In this document: piece after piece, positions 37,364-47,603 of the stretch | How positions within the stretch are numbered: position 1 is the first letter of the stretch | How the letters are laid out: the number at the start of each line of letters is the position of its first letter | DNA from: Clostridiales bacterium | Lineage (GTDB): Bacteria > Bacillota > Clostridia > Oscillospirales > Oscillospiraceae | Length of the DNA: 64,000 nucleotides | NCBI GenBank assembly: GCA_003150355.1 | Contig: QAMJ01000014.1 | Coordinates: 124,001 to 188,000, forward strand | Direction: 5' to 3' | Made by a program: the position numbers and the translations under genes | Notes under the pieces: generated by a model | What the model was told of the DNA's origin: nothing | Databases searched by the model: none | What the model saw: only the letters and a program-made list of their open reading frames with translations

Positions 37364-38518
37364 TTATCTTTTCTTCTTGCCGAAGATGCTCTTGCCGGAT
37401 TCGCCGTCAAGGTCACCCATTGACGCGGCGAACTGACGCAGCAGCTCTTTCTGCGAGGAAGTCAGGTTCTTCGGCGTCCTGATATTCACCGTGACGAACT
37501 GGTCGCCGCGGCCGTTGCCGCGGACATACGGAATGCCCTTGCCGCGTATACGGAAAGTCGTGCCGCTCTGCGTGCCCTCGGGTATGGTCAGCTTCACCCT
37601 GCCGTCAAGCGTCGGGACCTCAATCTCCGCACCGAGTGTCGCCTGAGCAAAGTTGATGTCCTGCTCGAGCAGGACGGACGTGCCGTCACGCTCGAAGCGC
37701 TCATGCTGGCGGATCAGTACCGTGACGATGAGGTCGCCTGCGGGGCCGCCGTTAGAGCCTGCGTTGCCCGCGCCGCTGACGGAAAAAGCCTGACCGTCGT
37801 CGATACCAGCAGGGATATTGACCGTCAGCTTATGCTGGCGGCGTATCTTACCCATACCGCGGCAGGTCTTGCACGGCTGGTGGATGATCTTGCCGGTGCC
37901 GCGGCACTTCTGGCACGGACCCATGGACTGCACCGCGCCGAACGGTGTGCGCTGCGTGGTCTTGACTGTGCCGCTGCCCTTGCAGTCGGGGCATATCTCC
38001 GGCGTGGTACCGGGCGCGCAGCCCGTGCCCTTGCAGTCGGGGCACTGCTCGATGCGTGGAACGGTGACTTCCTTCTTGCAGCCGAAAGCCGCTTCCTCAA
38101 AGCTCACGGTCACAGTGGTCTCTATGCTCTCGCCGCGTCTCGGCGCGTTCGGATTGCTGCGGGTGCTGCCGCCGCCGAAGCCGAAGCCGCTGAACATGTC
38201 GCCGAATATATCGCCCAGATCGCCGAAGCCGCCGAAACCGCCGAAGCCTGCGCCGCCTGCGCCGCCCGCACCGCCGAAACCGGCGTTCGGGTCAAAGGCC
38301 GCATGACCGAACTGATCGTACTTCTTGCGCTTCTCTGGGTCGGAGAGAACTTCATATGCCTCATTGCCCTCCTTGAAGCGCTCCTCACAGGCCTTGTCGC
38401 CGGGGTGCAGATCAGGGTGGTTCTCCTTGGTGAGCTTCCTGTATGCTTTTTTTATCTCATCGGCCGAGGCGTCCTTGCTGACGCCCAGCACCTCGTAATA
38501 GTCTCTTTTATCAGCCAT
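37364..38518 (-). CDS. dnaJ: Chaperone protein DnaJ
   Basis: Co-chaperone that delivers unfolded protein to DnaK and stimulates its ATPase. The 384 aa follow the type I order: J domain with HPD at 34-36, a long glycine/phenylalanine-rich region (about 80-118), then four zinc-finger repeats of CxxCxGxG type ([32 protein letters not shown]) and the two C-terminal substrate-binding domains. It is the last gene of the operon; a hairpin lies between dnaK and dnaJ at 38640-38674. The assignment is secure. Confidence 0.97.
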   Translation of the reverse strand: MADKRDYYEVLGVSKDASADEIKKAYRKLTKENHPDLHPGDKACEERFKEGNEAYEVLSDPEKRKKYDQFGHAAFDPNAGFGGAGGAGGAGFGGFGGFGDLGDIFGDMFSGFGFGGGSTRSNPNAPRRGESIETTVTVSFEEAAFGCKKEVTVPRIEQCPDCKGTGCAPGTTPEICPDCKGSGTVKTTQRTPFGAVQSMGPCQKCRGTGKIIHQPCKTCRGMGKIRRQHKLTVNIPAGIDDGQAFSVSGAGNAGSNGGPAGDLIVTVLIRQHERFERDGTSVLLEQDINFAQATLGAEIEVPTLDGRVKLTIPEGTQSGTTFRIRGKGIPYVRGNGRGDQFVTVNIRTPKNLTSSQKELLRQFAASMGDLDGESGKSIFGKKKR

Positions 38519-38639
38519 TTTGTCTTCGCAGCCTCAGCGCCGCTGTGCGCCTTGGGCTGCCCACACCTCCTATGCGACCCCAAAAACATCGGACTGCATG
38601 GAGCCTTTTTATTCGATACGCGCGTAGCTTAATACGCAC

Positions 38640-38674
38640 TCTTGAGGCGGAGTGCTGCACCCCGCCTCAAGAGG
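38640..38674 (-). other. Stem-loop between dnaK and dnaJ
   Basis: CTCTTGAGGCGG and CCGCCTCAAGAG arms (12 bp) with a ~12-nt loop. It may act as a partial terminator or mRNA stabiliser setting the dnaK/dnaJ ratio. Confidence 0.7.
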
Positions 38675-38691
38675 TTATTTCTGCTTGGGAA

Positions 38692-40551
38692 TTACTTCTT
38701 GTCGTCATCCACGACGGTGTAGTCAGCGTCGTAGTAGTCCTGGCCGCCCTGTGCGCCTGCACCGGGGTTCGCGCCGCCGGCCTGATTGGGATCAAAGCCT
38801 GCGCCCTGTGCGCCGCCCGCTGCCTGATACAGCTTCTCGGAGACCTTGTAGAAGGCCTGGGTCAGCTCCTCAGTCGCGGCCTTGATGGCTGCGGTGTCGG
38901 TGCCGGTGAGTGCCTGCTTGAGTGCGGAGAGCTTGGTCTCGACTTCGCTCTTGTCGGCTGCGTCGAGCTTGTCACCCATCTCATTGAGGGTCTTCTCGGT
39001 CTGGTAGACCATCTGGTCGCCCTGGTTGCGGACGTCGACCTCTTCCTTGCGCTTTGCATCCTCTGCAGCGTACATCTCGGCTTCCTTGACTGCCTTGTCG
39101 ATGTCCTCCTTGGACATGTTGGAGGAAGCGGTGATGGTGATGTGCTGCTCCTTGCCTGTGCCGAGATCCTTTGCGGAGACGTTGACGATGCCGTTTGCGT
39201 CTATATCAAAGGTGACTTCAATCTGAGGAACGCCGCGGCGTGCCGGGGCGATGCCGTCCAGATGGAAGCGGCCGAGGCTCTTGTTGTAAGCGGCCATCTC
39301 GCGCTCGCCCTGCAGGACGTTGACCTCAACGGAGGTCTGGTTGTCTGCCGCGGTGGAGAAGACCTGGCTCTTTCTGGTGGGGATGGAGGTGTTGCGCTCG
39401 ATGAGCTTGGTGAACACGCCGCCGAGGGTCTCAATGCCGAGGGACAGAGGAGTGACGTCGACGAGGACGATGCCCTCAACGTCGCCGGTCAGAACGCCGC
39501 CTTGGATAGCTGCGCCGATAGCAACGCACTCATCGGGGTTGATGCCCTTGAAGCCTTCCTTGCCGATAAGGGACTTGACCATGTCCTGAACTGCGGGGAT
39601 ACGGCTGGAGCCGCCGACGAGCAGGACCTTGGTGATGTCGCTGGGCTTAAGGCCTGCATCGGACAGAGCCTGCTTCACAGGGCCGCTGGTCTTTTCGACG
39701 AGGTGGTGGGTCAGCTCATTGAACTTTGCACGGCTCAGAGTAACATCGAGGTGCTTCGGGCCGGTGGCGTCTGCGGTGATGTAAGGCAGGTTGATGTTCG
39801 AGGTGGTCACGCTCGAGAGCTCGACCTTTGCCTTCTCGGCTGCCTCACGCAGTCTCTGCATTGCGACCTTGTCTGCGCTCAGGTCGATGCCCTCGGTCTT
39901 CTTGAACTCGGAGACGAGGTAATCGGTGATGCAGGCGTCGAAGTCATCGCCGCCGAGGCGGTTGTTGCCGGCAGTCGCGAGAACATCGATAACGCCGTCG
40001 CCGATCTCCAGAACGGAGACATCGAAAGTGCCGCCGCCGAGGTCGTAGACCATGATCTTCTGATCGGCCTTTTCCTTATCCAGACCGTAAGCCAGAGCGG
40101 CTGCGGTCGGCTCGTTGATGATACGCTTGACATCGAGACCCGCGATCTTGCCGGCGTCCTTGGTTGCCTGACGCTGAGCGTCGGTGAAGTATGCGGGGAC
40201 GGTGATAACGGCCTCGGTGACGGGGCTGCCGATATAAGCTTCGGCGTCTGCCTTCAGCTTCTGCAGGATCATTGCGGAGATCTCCTGCGGGGTGTAGGAC
40301 TTGTTGTCGATATTGACCTTGTAGTTGGAGCCCATCTCACGCTTGATGGAGGAGATGGTGCGGTCGGGGTTGGTGATGGCCTGACGCTTTGCGACCTGGC
40401 CTACCATACGCTCGCCGGTCTTTGCGAATGCAACGACGGACGGAGTGGTACGTGCGCCCTCGGCGTTTGCGATGACGACGGCTTCGCCGCCCTCCATAAC
40501 TGCTACGCAGCTGTTAGTTGTGCCCAAATCTATTCCTATGATCTTACCCAT
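38692..40551 (-). CDS. dnaK: Chaperone protein DnaK (Hsp70)
   Basis: ATP-dependent chaperone of 619 aa. The nucleotide-binding domain begins with [18 protein letters not shown] and has the phosphate-2 loop [21 protein letters not shown] and adenosine motif [11 protein letters not shown]. The substrate domain begins near [11 protein letters not shown], and the C-terminal lid ends with a glycine/alanine/aspartate-rich tail (VVDDDKK). Gene order grpE-dnaK-dnaJ after hrcA is the classic heat-shock arrangement. Control is by CIRCE/HrcA at the operon head. Confidence 0.98.
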   Translation of the reverse strand: MGKIIGIDLGTTNSCVAVMEGGEAVVIANAEGARTTPSVVAFAKTGERMVGQVAKRQAITNPDRTISSIKREMGSNYKVNIDNKSYTPQEISAMILQKLKADAEAYIGSPVTEAVITVPAYFTDAQRQATKDAGKIAGLDVKRIINEPTAAALAYGLDKEKADQKIMVYDLGGGTFDVSVLEIGDGVIDVLATAGNNRLGGDDFDACITDYLVSEFKKTEGIDLSADKVAMQRLREAAEKAKVELSSVTTSNINLPYITADATGPKHLDVTLSRAKFNELTHHLVEKTSGPVKQALSDAGLKPSDITKVLLVGGSSRIPAVQDMVKSLIGKEGFKGINPDECVAIGAAIQGGVLTGDVEGIVLVDVTPLSLGIETLGGVFTKLIERNTSIPTRKSQVFSTAADNQTSVEVNVLQGEREMAAYNKSLGRFHLDGIAPARRGVPQIEVTFDIDANGIVNVSAKDLGTGKEQHITITASSNMSKEDIDKAVKEAEMYAAEDAKRKEEVDVRNQGDQMVYQTEKTLNEMGDKLDAADKSEVETKLSALKQALTGTDTAAIKAATEELTQAFYKVSEKLYQAAGGAQGAGFDPNQAGGANPGAGAQGGQDYYDADYTVVDDDKK

Positions 40552-40652
40552 TGTGAATTCCTCCTGATATATGTGGATTTGTTTTTTACTGAGAATTATA
40601 TACTAAAACCGCAGTGCGGTAATAGCTGAATTGATTGTGCTGCCGGGGATAC

Positions 40653-41270
40653 TTAGTTCGCAACTTTGACCATTGCAAATCTGATTACTTTATCGCCCAT
40701 CATAAAGCCCTTCTGGAACACCTCGACGATCTCGTTCTCGCCCTTTTCCTCGTCCTCAACGTGCATAACGGCGTTGTGGAAAGCGGGGTCGAACTTCTTG
40801 CCGAGACACTCTATCTCGGTCACACCGAGCTTTTCCATCGTGACGTTGAACTGATTCATTATCATCTCAACGCCGCGCCGGTAAGCCTCGTCCTCAGTGG
40901 ACTGTGCCAGTGCGCGGACAAGATTATCATAAACCGGCAGGAATTTCTTGAGCGTTTCGGCCTTGACATCGCCGTACAGACTGTCCTTTTCCTTCTGGCT
41001 GCGCTTGCGGAAGTTATCATACTCGGCGCAGATGCGCAGGTACTTGTCGTTGAGCGTGTCCATCTCGGCCTTGAGGTCGGGCTTCTTTTCTTCTTTCTTT
41101 TCCTTGCCTTTTTTCTCCTCGGGCTTCTTCTCTTCGGCCTTTTCAGCTTCCGGCTTCTTGCCGTCGGCTTCCTTGGCTTCTATTTCGGGCTCCTCGGTCT
41201 TGACCTCTTCCTTTATTTCATCGGCGGCAGGAGCCGTCTGCTTCTTTTCTTCTTTCTTATCCTTGCTCAT
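40653..41270 (-). CDS. grpE: Nucleotide exchange factor GrpE
   Basis: Releases ADP from DnaK. The 205-aa protein has a long, strongly charged, lysine/glutamate-rich N-terminal coil (about 1-75), then the GrpE core with YDNFRKRSQKE and PVYDNLVRALA, and a C-terminal beta-domain ending near VIRFAMVKVAN. I start at ATG 41270 (MSKDKK), with AAGGGGG upstream at good distance; this overlaps the hrcA stop by 14 nt, so translation is likely coupled. An ATG 9 nt further up is possible. The acidic N-terminal tail is longer than usual. Confidence 0.95.
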   Translation of the reverse strand: MSKDKKEEKKQTAPAADEIKEEVKTEEPEIEAKEADGKKPEAEKAEEKKPEEKKGKEKKEEKKPDLKAEMDTLNDKYLRICAEYDNFRKRSQKEKDSLYGDVKAETLKKFLPVYDNLVRALAQSTEDEAYRRGVEMIMNQFNVTMEKLGVTEIECLGKKFDPAFHNAVMHVEDEEKGENEIVEVFQKGFMMGDKVIRFAMVKVAN

Positions 41271-42345
41271 TGTGGTCATCCCCCTTGATTATCAGTTTGT
41301 TGTGCATGCCCTCTGGCGGCGTCTCACCGCTGCCGAGCCTGCGCGAGAGCCCCGCGGCAAGTATGCTGAGCTTCGCGGCGACCGCGGAATAATCCATCCT
41401 CGTCGGCCCTACCACACCAATCAGCCCGCGGGTGTTGTCACCCGCGTCATAGCTTGCGATGACGACGCTTGAATCCTTGAGCTCCTCGGCCACGTTCTCC
41501 GGTCCTATGAGCACCTTGATGCCCACATCGTCTCTAAGCTCCTCAGGCGGGAGGATGTATCCGCCGCCGGAGAGATAGCCCATGAGCTTGTGCGCCTTGT
41601 CCGGGTCGCGGTACTCCGGCTGATTGAGCAGCCTGTTTTCGCCCGTCACGTAAGCGGAGGGAGCATGTGCCCCGCTGAGGACTTCTATCGCGAAAGCGGA
41701 GATAACGGAGGTCAAACCGATCGTATCGTCCGCCGCGCGTTCGGTGGTGTTTATCAGAAGCGAGGTGATCTGATCCTCGGTGATATCGGTGAAGTTGGAG
41801 TTAAACAGCGCCGAGAGCCGCTGCACGAGCCGCTGATCCACCGAAAGCGGAAGATGCACGAGCTTGCTTTTGACGGAATTGTCGCTGAGCATCAGGACGA
41901 TAATAAAGGTGTTTGCGTCAACATAAATGAGGTCGACGCGCTTTATCGTCACGGCGGCGCGCGTTGTGAGCGCGAGCGCCGGGTAATCGGTGAGCTGCGA
42001 GGCGAGGCGGCTTATATCGCCGATCGTATCATCAAGCTGCTGAAGGCGCTGATTCATGCGGCGGTTTATATCCTCCGTCTCCTCAGTGCTGAGCTTCTGC
42101 CGCTGCATAAGCTCGTTCACATACATCCTGTACCCTTTAGGTGTCGGGACACGTCCGGCTGAGGTGTGCGGCTGCTCGAGATAGCCGAGGCTCACAAGCT
42201 CGGCAAGCTCGTTTCTTATCGTGGCGGAGGAGCAGCCGAGCCCGGCAGTCTGCGCAATGGTCTTGCTGCCGACAGGCTCTGCCGTCTGGATATACTCATC
42301 GACAACTGCCGCAAGTATTTTCTTTTTTCTCTCACTGATCGCCAT
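41257..42345 (-). CDS. hrcA: Heat-inducible repressor HrcA
   Basis: Represses class I heat-shock genes by binding CIRCE. Of 362 aa, the N-terminal winged helix (about 1-75) holds the motifs KKILAAVVDEYIQTAEPVGSK and SSATIRNELAELVSLGYLEQPHTSAGRVPT, and the C-terminal part is the HrcA regulatory domain. I start at ATG 42345 (MAISERKKK) in line with the family; the open frame extends into the CIRCE region. It is the first gene of the operon and autoregulates through the CIRCE element 44 nt upstream. Confidence 0.96.
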   Translation of the reverse strand: MAISERKKKILAAVVDEYIQTAEPVGSKTIAQTAGLGCSSATIRNELAELVSLGYLEQPHTSAGRVPTPKGYRMYVNELMQRQKLSTEETEDINRRMNQRLQQLDDTIGDISRLASQLTDYPALALTTRAAVTIKRVDLIYVDANTFIIVLMLSDNSVKSKLVHLPLSVDQRLVQRLSALFNSNFTDITEDQITSLLINTTERAADDTIGLTSVISAFAIEVLSGAHAPSAYVTGENRLLNQPEYRDPDKAHKLMGYLSGGGYILPPEELRDDVGIKVLIGPENVAEELKDSSVVIASYDAGDNTRGLIGVVGPTRMDYSAVAAKLSILAAGLSRRLGSGETPPEGMHNKLIIKGDDHNEQG

Positions 42346-42388
42346 TTTATACCTGCCGAACCTTTTTAGCACTCACTGCATCTGACTG

Positions 42389-42415
42389 TTGGCACTCTTG
42401 CCTTTCGAGTGCTAA
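42389..42415 (-). promoter_or_regulatory. CIRCE operator
   Basis: Plus-strand TTGGCACTC (42389-42397), 9 nt, GAGTGCTAA (42407-42415), one mismatch from the CIRCE consensus. A third half-site TTAGCACTC lies at 42366-42374. HrcA would bind here and repress the operon. Confidence 0.93.
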
Positions 42416-42510
42416 TATACCATCGCTGCGCCTCTTTGTCAATAGTTTCGTCGGCCTTCTTATATATAATTCACAGAAAATACAAGAAGTTTTTGCACAA
42501 ATATGAACAG

Positions 42511-42538
42511 CTCCTCAGGCAAAAGCCTGAGGAGCTTA
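42511..42538 (-). terminator. AI-2E-family permease terminator
   Basis: GCTCCTCAGGC ... GCCTGAGGAGC stem with a short loop, just after the permease stop on the minus strand. Confidence 0.8.
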
Positions 42539-42558
42539 AAATCAAAATCTGTTTAGTT

Positions 42559-43836
42559 TTATGCCTTCTCGCCGGGCTCCGCATCTGCGTGCTTCACGGG
42601 CTGGAGCGTTGCGGGGTCGATGTAATCGACGTCCATATAGTCCTCCGTCTCATACGGCAGGTCGCTGCGCTTGAGCTTCCTGTCAATGAGGTTATTGATG
42701 AGCGTGTAAATAACAACGAACACCGGCACACCGAGGAGCATTCCCCAGAAGCCGAACAGCCCCGCGCCGAGGATGATGGAGAACATGACCCAGAAGCCAT
42801 TGATGCCGATGGAGCTGCCGAGCACTTTCGGGCCGATGATGTTGCCGTCGACCTGCTGGAGCACAATGATGAAAATAACGAATATCAGGCACTTGAACGG
42901 ATCGACCAGCAGCACCAGTAGCGCACTCGGCACAGCGCCGATGAACGGACCGAAGAACGGGATGACGTTCGTCACGCCGACGATGACGCTTATCAGCAGC
43001 GCATATGGCATGCGCAGCAGGACGCAGCCGATGTAGCAGATAAGGCCTATGATCGCCGAGTCGAGGAGCTTGCCGTTTATGAAGCCCATGAAGGTCTTGT
43101 CGGTGAAGTCGAGCCCGTCGAATATCTTCTTCACGGTCTCAACGGAGAAGAGCGTGTACATGACGCGCTTGGCGTTTGCCTTGAAGGTCTCCTTGCTGCC
43201 GAGCATATAGACCGATACGATGATGCCGATGACGAGGTTATATATCGCCATCACGACATAGTACACACCCGCGCCGACATTGGTGATAAGGTTGCCGAGA
43301 CCGGGGAGCACGGTGTTCTTGAGCCAGTTTGCGAGGAACTCGTTCATATCGCCCAGCGCCTGGACGGCGTACTCTTCAATTTCCGGGTAGTCCTCAAGCA
43401 GCTTCGTCAGCCACTGAGTGCCGTTGTCTATGTAGGTCGGGCTGTTCACGACGATCGTTTCAATGCTGCTGTACAGCTGCGGGATGATGAGGTAGATCAA
43501 TGCCGCTATGACCGCCAGCATTATGATTTCCGAGAAGAGGATCGACATCCCGCGCGCGAAGCCGTGCCCGTCGGAGCGCTTGTTCTTCTTATAGAGCTTT
43601 GACGCCAGCGGATGGAAGAGCTTGTTTTCAAGCGTGCGCACGAGCGGCCCGAGCAGATAGCTTATCACAAGACCCCAGATAAATGGGCTGAGGATCTTAA
43701 AGAGCGCGCTTATCGCACTGCCGACGGCGCCGATATAGTTGAGCGCCATATAAAACAGTATCGCCGCGGCAACAACGCAGAACGCTGTTATACCCCAATA
43801 GAGATACTTTTTATCCCATCTGAACGGTCGTCTCAT
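42559..43836 (-). CDS. AI-2E-family (PF01594) membrane permease
   Basis: A 425-aa inner-membrane protein of the AI-2E family, with seven to eight hydrophobic segments. The family's conserved turn PFFGPFIGAVPSALLVLLVDP and the QQVDGNIIGPKVLGSSIGINGFWVMFS block are both present in the C-terminal half. The first ~60 residues hold two segments and the C-terminus is acidic (HADAEPGEKA). Family members transport small solutes or act in sodium/proton exchange; a role in quorum signals is not implied. Monocistronic, followed by a terminator. Confidence 0.9.
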   Translation of the reverse strand: MRRPFRWDKKYLYWGITAFCVVAAAILFYMALNYIGAVGSAISALFKILSPFIWGLVISYLLGPLVRTLENKLFHPLASKLYKKNKRSDGHGFARGMSILFSEIIMLAVIAALIYLIIPQLYSSIETIVVNSPTYIDNGTQWLTKLLEDYPEIEEYAVQALGDMNEFLANWLKNTVLPGLGNLITNVGAGVYYVVMAIYNLVIGIIVSVYMLGSKETFKANAKRVMYTLFSVETVKKIFDGLDFTDKTFMGFINGKLLDSAIIGLICYIGCVLLRMPYALLISVIVGVTNVIPFFGPFIGAVPSALLVLLVDPFKCLIFVIFIIVLQQVDGNIIGPKVLGSSIGINGFWVMFSIILGAGLFGFWGMLLGVPVFVVIYTLINNLIDRKLKRSDLPYETEDYMDVDYIDPATLQPVKHADAEPGEKA

Positions 43837-44094
43837 ATACGGTTTTCCTCCAATGCCAGCTTCTTTTGTATAACTTATTGTACTCTGCGGCGTTTGTTGC
43901 CGTCAATATGTGATTTGTAAATTTTTGATGCGCGGATGCGGAGACTCGGAAATAAAGCAATGCTAATTTTATGTAAACTGAATTTGGCGACGCGGTAACA
44001 TTTTATTCATTTCTTTGTGTTGAAAACCCTGTTGAAAGTGTTAAAAACTCTCCTTGCCATCAGCATTCGGCGCTATACGCCGGTATTGCATATT

Positions 44095-44123
44095 TTGTCG
44101 TATCCGCTCGAAATTCCCATAAT
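44095..44123 (+). promoter_or_regulatory. Possible dacF promoter
   Basis: TTGTCG (44095-44100) and CATAAT (44118-44123) separated by 17 nt, about 120 nt before dacF. In the 407-nt gap (43837-44243) I see this promoter, a GTTGAAAA/GTTGAAAG/GTTAAAA triplet at about 44019-44047 and a short hairpin before the ribosome site, and no gene. Confidence 0.5.
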
Positions 44124-44243
44124 TTTGTAAACCGAAACATAGATACTCTTTGCCGCACATAGCTTTAAACAAGCAACTCAGCCCGCCCCGGCAAAAATCT
44201 TTACGACTTTTTTATTGCGGCAAACGCCGCATGGAGGAACGCT

Positions 44244-45392
44244 ATGAAACGTCTGCTGCCGCTCGTCATTTTGATCTCGGTGATATTCACGCTTGCTTCT
44301 CCCTCGGCTTTTGCGCTCGACGCTGACGGGCGCGCCCAGCCGGAGGTCAGCGCCCCCTCGGCGCTCCTGATGGAAAAGGAGACGGGGACTGTCCTCTATG
44401 AGAAAAACGCGCATGAGCCGGGCTTTCCCGCGAGCATCACGAAAATAATGACGATGCTGCTCATCGTGGAGGACATCGAAGCCGGCAGGCTCAGGCTTGA
44501 TGACACGGTCATCGCAAGCGAACGCGCGGCATCCTTCGGCGGCAGCTGCGTGTACCTCGAAGCAGGGGAGCAGATGAGCGTCAGCGATATGCTCAAATGC
44601 ATCGCGGTCGTCTCGGCAAACGACTGCGCGGTCGCTATGGCGGAGCACATAAGCGGCAGCGAGGAAAAGTTTGTCGAGCGCATGAACAAGCGCGCGAAGG
44701 AGCTTGGGCTTGAGAACACGCACTTTTCCAATTGCAGCGGACTGTTTGATGACGGCGCGCACTTCACCACCGCCTACGATGTCGCGCTCATGTCCCGCGA
44801 GCTTATAAAGCATGACCTTATCAAGGACTATACGACCATATGGATGGACAGCATCCGCGGCGGGGAGTTCGAGCTGAGCAACACCAATAAGCTCGCCTAC
44901 TGGTACCCCGGCTGCACGGGACTCAAGACCGGCTATACCTCGACCTCGCGCTACTGCCTTTCCGCGACCGCCGAGCGCAACGGCGTGGAATATATCGCCG
45001 TCGTCATGCACTGCGAGACGAGCGACTCACGCAACAAGGACGCGGAGGCGCTGCTCGACTACGCCTTTTCAAGCTTCCGCCTGTGCCCGCTCAATGACGG
45101 CGTGCTGCTGCCGGATGTCCATGTCGAGCTTGGCCGTGCCGAAAACGTCAGGGCCGAGTACACGGGCGACAGCGTTGCCGTTATCCCCAAGGGCGGCGAA
45201 CCGGAATATAAATTGGAACTGCGCCGCAGCGTGCCCGCCCCGGTGAGTAAAGGCGACAGGCTCGGGACGCTGACTGTAAGCGCCGACGGCCGTACCGTCG
45301 CGGAGGTGCCGGTGTGTGCCGCGGAGGATGTGCCGCGGCTCGGCTTCTTTGGCTTCTTCGCCCGCCTCGCCGCGGGAATGTTCGCGATATAA
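44244..45392 (+). CDS. dacF: D-alanyl-D-alanine carboxypeptidase (DacF/S11 type)
   Basis: Exported penicillin-binding protein that trims the terminal D-Ala of peptidoglycan stems. The 382-aa precursor starts with a signal peptide (LPLVILISVIFTLASPSAFA, cut near residue 24). The serine active-site triplets are S64-ITK67, S124-AN126 and K228-TG230. The C-terminal 100+ residues form the PBP5-type beta domain and end at FFARLAAGMFAI, a short hydrophobic tail that could bind the membrane. GGAGG lies before ATG 44244. DacF-type enzymes act in sporulation or vegetative growth; which one is unknown. Confidence 0.94.
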   Translation: MKRLLPLVILISVIFTLASPSAFALDADGRAQPEVSAPSALLMEKETGTVLYEKNAHEPGFPASITKIMTMLLIVEDIEAGRLRLDDTVIASERAASFGGSCVYLEAGEQMSVSDMLKCIAVVSANDCAVAMAEHISGSEEKFVERMNKRAKELGLENTHFSNCSGLFDDGAHFTTAYDVALMSRELIKHDLIKDYTTIWMDSIRGGEFELSNTNKLAYWYPGCTGLKTGYTSTSRYCLSATAERNGVEYIAVVMHCETSDSRNKDAEALLDYAFSSFRLCPLNDGVLLPDVHVELGRAENVRAEYTGDSVAVIPKGGEPEYKLELRRSVPAPVSKGDRLGTLTVSADGRTVAEVPVCAAEDVPRLGFFGFFARLAAGMFAI

Positions 45393-45425
45393 ACTTGCCC
45401 CCGCCGAACCCGGCGGGGGCAAGTT
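45391..45425. terminator. Bidirectional terminator dacF / MerR regulator
   Basis: AACTTGCCCCCGCCG ... CGGCGGGGGCAAGTT, perfect 15-bp stem between convergent genes. Confidence 0.85.
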
Positions 45426-45430
45426 CGTAT

Positions 45431-46252
45431 TTATGCAACAGGTATGCTTATCTCGGTGACGAACTTCTCTCTGTCGCTCGTGATGCCGTAGTCTATCATC
45501 GTTATCTCGCGCGAGAACCCGGACGGCTTCATACCGTGCGCGCGGATACGCTCCATGAGCCGCCGGTACTGCTCCGCTGCCTCCGTGTGGCTGCCGCGGA
45601 AACGCACCGATACGCACTGCGTCTCCGGCAGAAGAACGGTTTTGCCGTCGAACCTGTCCTCATCGTCGAGGATGAGGAACACTCCGTCATACTGCTCGAA
45701 GCTCCCCGCCTCAAGGTTCTCCGCCGATATCCCGACGCCGACCTTGCCGAGGAACAGCGCCGTCTCCGCCTGTGACTGCTCAAGCTCGCGGATCGGCATC
45801 TCCATGTCGAGAGAGCTGCTGATCTTCAGCGCCGTGTCCATCCATACTATGCGCATCGCGGGAGAGGCGGCGTATTTTATCACGTCAAGCTCCGAGTCCT
45901 GCGCGTCGCGGATACGGCGCAGGTTGTTGTCTATCCGCCGCTCGATGCGCTGGAGCTCGAGCCGCTTCCTTTCGATCTCAGCCTTCTGCTGGCGCAGCTT
46001 TTCTTCCATCCTGTCAATGTCGCGGTTTTTCAGAAAATCCGATATCTCCGGCAGCGGCATGTCCAGCTCGCGCAGATAGCGTATGGTGTTGAGCACCTCA
46101 AACTGGCGCACGCTGTAATACCTGTAGCCCGTGTCGGGGTCGACGCGCTCCGGCGTCAGCAGGCCGAGGCTCTCATAATACCTCAGGCTGCTGACGCTGA
46201 TGTGGAACAGCTTTGCCATATCCCCGATCTGGAACAGCTTCGGCATTTCCAT
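45431..46252 (-). CDS. MerR-family regulator with GyrI-like ligand domain
   Basis: Transcription regulator of 273 aa similar to BmrR. The MerR helix-turn-helix (FQIGDMAKLFHISVSSLRYYESLGLLTPERVDPDTGYRYYS) occupies the first ~50 residues, a coiled-coil dimerisation helix the next ~70 (many KLRQQKAEIERKR heptads) and a GyrI/BmrR-type effector domain the remainder (from about 135). It starts 4 nt after the MATE gene stop, so the exporter and its probable regulator share a transcript. The ligand is probably a multidrug-like cation, as for BmrR; this is inference. Confidence 0.9.
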   Translation of the reverse strand: MEMPKLFQIGDMAKLFHISVSSLRYYESLGLLTPERVDPDTGYRYYSVRQFEVLNTIRYLRELDMPLPEISDFLKNRDIDRMEEKLRQQKAEIERKRLELQRIERRIDNNLRRIRDAQDSELDVIKYAASPAMRIVWMDTALKISSSLDMEMPIRELEQSQAETALFLGKVGVGISAENLEAGSFEQYDGVFLILDDEDRFDGKTVLLPETQCVSVRFRGSHTEAAEQYRRLMERIRAHGMKPSGFSREITMIDYGITSDREKFVTEISIPVA

Positions 46253-46256
46253 TCTG

Positions 46257-47603
46257 TCACACCTCTGCCGCAGCGGCTTTCCCGCAGCGGCTTATGACCG
46301 CGAATGCGATCACGCATATGATGACCGACACGAGCGAGCCCGCCGCCGTCGCAAGCCCCATCGGCAGCAGTGTCGCAGGGAAGAGCTTGGAGGTGAAATA
46401 CACGCCCGGAACGCGCACGAGCGCGACGGCGATGATGTTGTGCATGAACGACAGCCCGGACTTCCCGCAGGCGCAGAAATATCCGCTGAAGCTGAAGTGT
46501 ATCCCGGCGAAGATGCAGTCGAAAATATATCCGCGCAGGTACTGCCCGCCTGCCGCAATGACTGCGGCGTCCGGTGTGAACAGCCCGACGATGCTCTCGG
46601 CGATGAACTGGATAAGTATGGTGACGATCACGCCGAAGCCCGCGGCGATCATAACGGCATAGCGCAGCGTAGCCGCCGCGCGTTCGGGCTTGTTCGCGCC
46701 GATGTTCTGCGCACCGAGCGCCGAGACGGTCGAGAGCATGGACGAGGGCACAAGGAACACGAAGCTAATGAACTTCTCGACTATGCCGACCGCCGCCGCG
46801 TCGGTGAGCCCGCGGCGATTGGCGATGATAGTTATAATAATGAAGGCGACCTGAATGAGCCCGTCCTGAACGGCGATGGGAACACCGATGGACAGCAGCT
46901 GCCCCATCATGTCGCGGCTGGGCTTGAGGTCCTCACGGCGCAGCGCGATGCCGGTCTTCTGCCGCAGCACCATGACGAGTGACACCGCAACGCTTATCGC
47001 CTGCGCAAGCGTTGTGCCGAGCGCCGCGCCCGCAGGCCCCATCTTGAGCGCGCCCATGAACAGGTAGTCCAGCGCTATGTTGGCCGCGCAGGCGACAGCG
47101 ATGAAATACATCGGGCTCTTTGAATCGCCCATGCCGCGGAAAACGGAGCTGATGATATTATAAGCCGTGATGAGCGGAATGCCGATGAAGCAGATAGTGA
47201 GGTACGCGACCGTCCCCTCAACTGCTTCGGCGGGCGTGGATATGACCGCGACGATCTGCCGTACTAAGATAAGCAGCACGACCGTCAGTACGACGGAGAG
47301 CGTCATAAAAAGCGTCGCCGTGTTGCCGATGGCCAGTGCCGCGCGCTTCCTGTCGCGCGCGCCGACGGCCTGACCGATGCTGACCGTCGAGCCCATCGCA
47401 AGGCCGACTATCATTACCGTCAGCATATGCATGACCTGCGAGCCGACCGAAACTGCCGTCGTGCTCGCCACGCCCTCGAACTGGCCGATGATGAACAGGT
47501 CGGCAAGCCCGTACAGCGTCTGTAAGAAGTAAGACAGCAGATAGGGCAGTGAGAATATGACAATGTTTTTGAATACGCTTCCGCTTGTAAGGTTTCTTTC
47601 CAT
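46257..47603 (-). CDS. MATE-family multidrug/sodium antiporter
   Basis: A 448-aa efflux protein with 12 hydrophobic segments in two MatE repeats. Typical landmarks include the PYLLSYFLQTLYGLADLFIIGQFEG start, LVRQIVAVISTPAEAV and the second-repeat SMLSTVSALGAQNIGANKPERA region. It probably expels cationic drugs or metabolites using Na+ or H+. It is the first gene of a two-gene operon with the MerR regulator downstream, an arrangement common for inducible efflux systems. The substrate is unknown. Confidence 0.93.
   Translation of the reverse strand: MERNLTSGSVFKNIVIFSLPYLLSYFLQTLYGLADLFIIGQFEGVASTTAVSVGSQVMHMLTVMIVGLAMGSTVSIGQAVGARDRKRAALAIGNTATLFMTLSVVLTVVLLILVRQIVAVISTPAEAVEGTVAYLTICFIGIPLITAYNIISSVFRGMGDSKSPMYFIAVACAANIALDYLFMGALKMGPAGAALGTTLAQAISVAVSLVMVLRQKTGIALRREDLKPSRDMMGQLLSIGVPIAVQDGLIQVAFIIITIIANRRGLTDAAAVGIVEKFISFVFLVPSSMLSTVSALGAQNIGANKPERAAATLRYAVMIAAGFGVIVTILIQFIAESIVGLFTPDAAVIAAGGQYLRGYIFDCIFAGIHFSFSGYFCACGKSGLSFMHNIIAVALVRVPGVYFTSKLFPATLLPMGLATAAGSLVSVIICVIAFAVISRCGKAAAAEV

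Noticed and set aside
38545..40629. Long plus-strand open frame opposite dnaK
   Set aside because: Cysteine/leucine-rich antisense of dnaK, whose Hsp70 motifs are unmistakable.
43980..44050. GTTGAAAA ... GTTGAAAG ... GTTAAAA stretch, considered as a replication-origin-like region
   Set aside because: No DnaA boxes (TTATCCACA type), and no dnaA, dnaN or other origin genes nearby.
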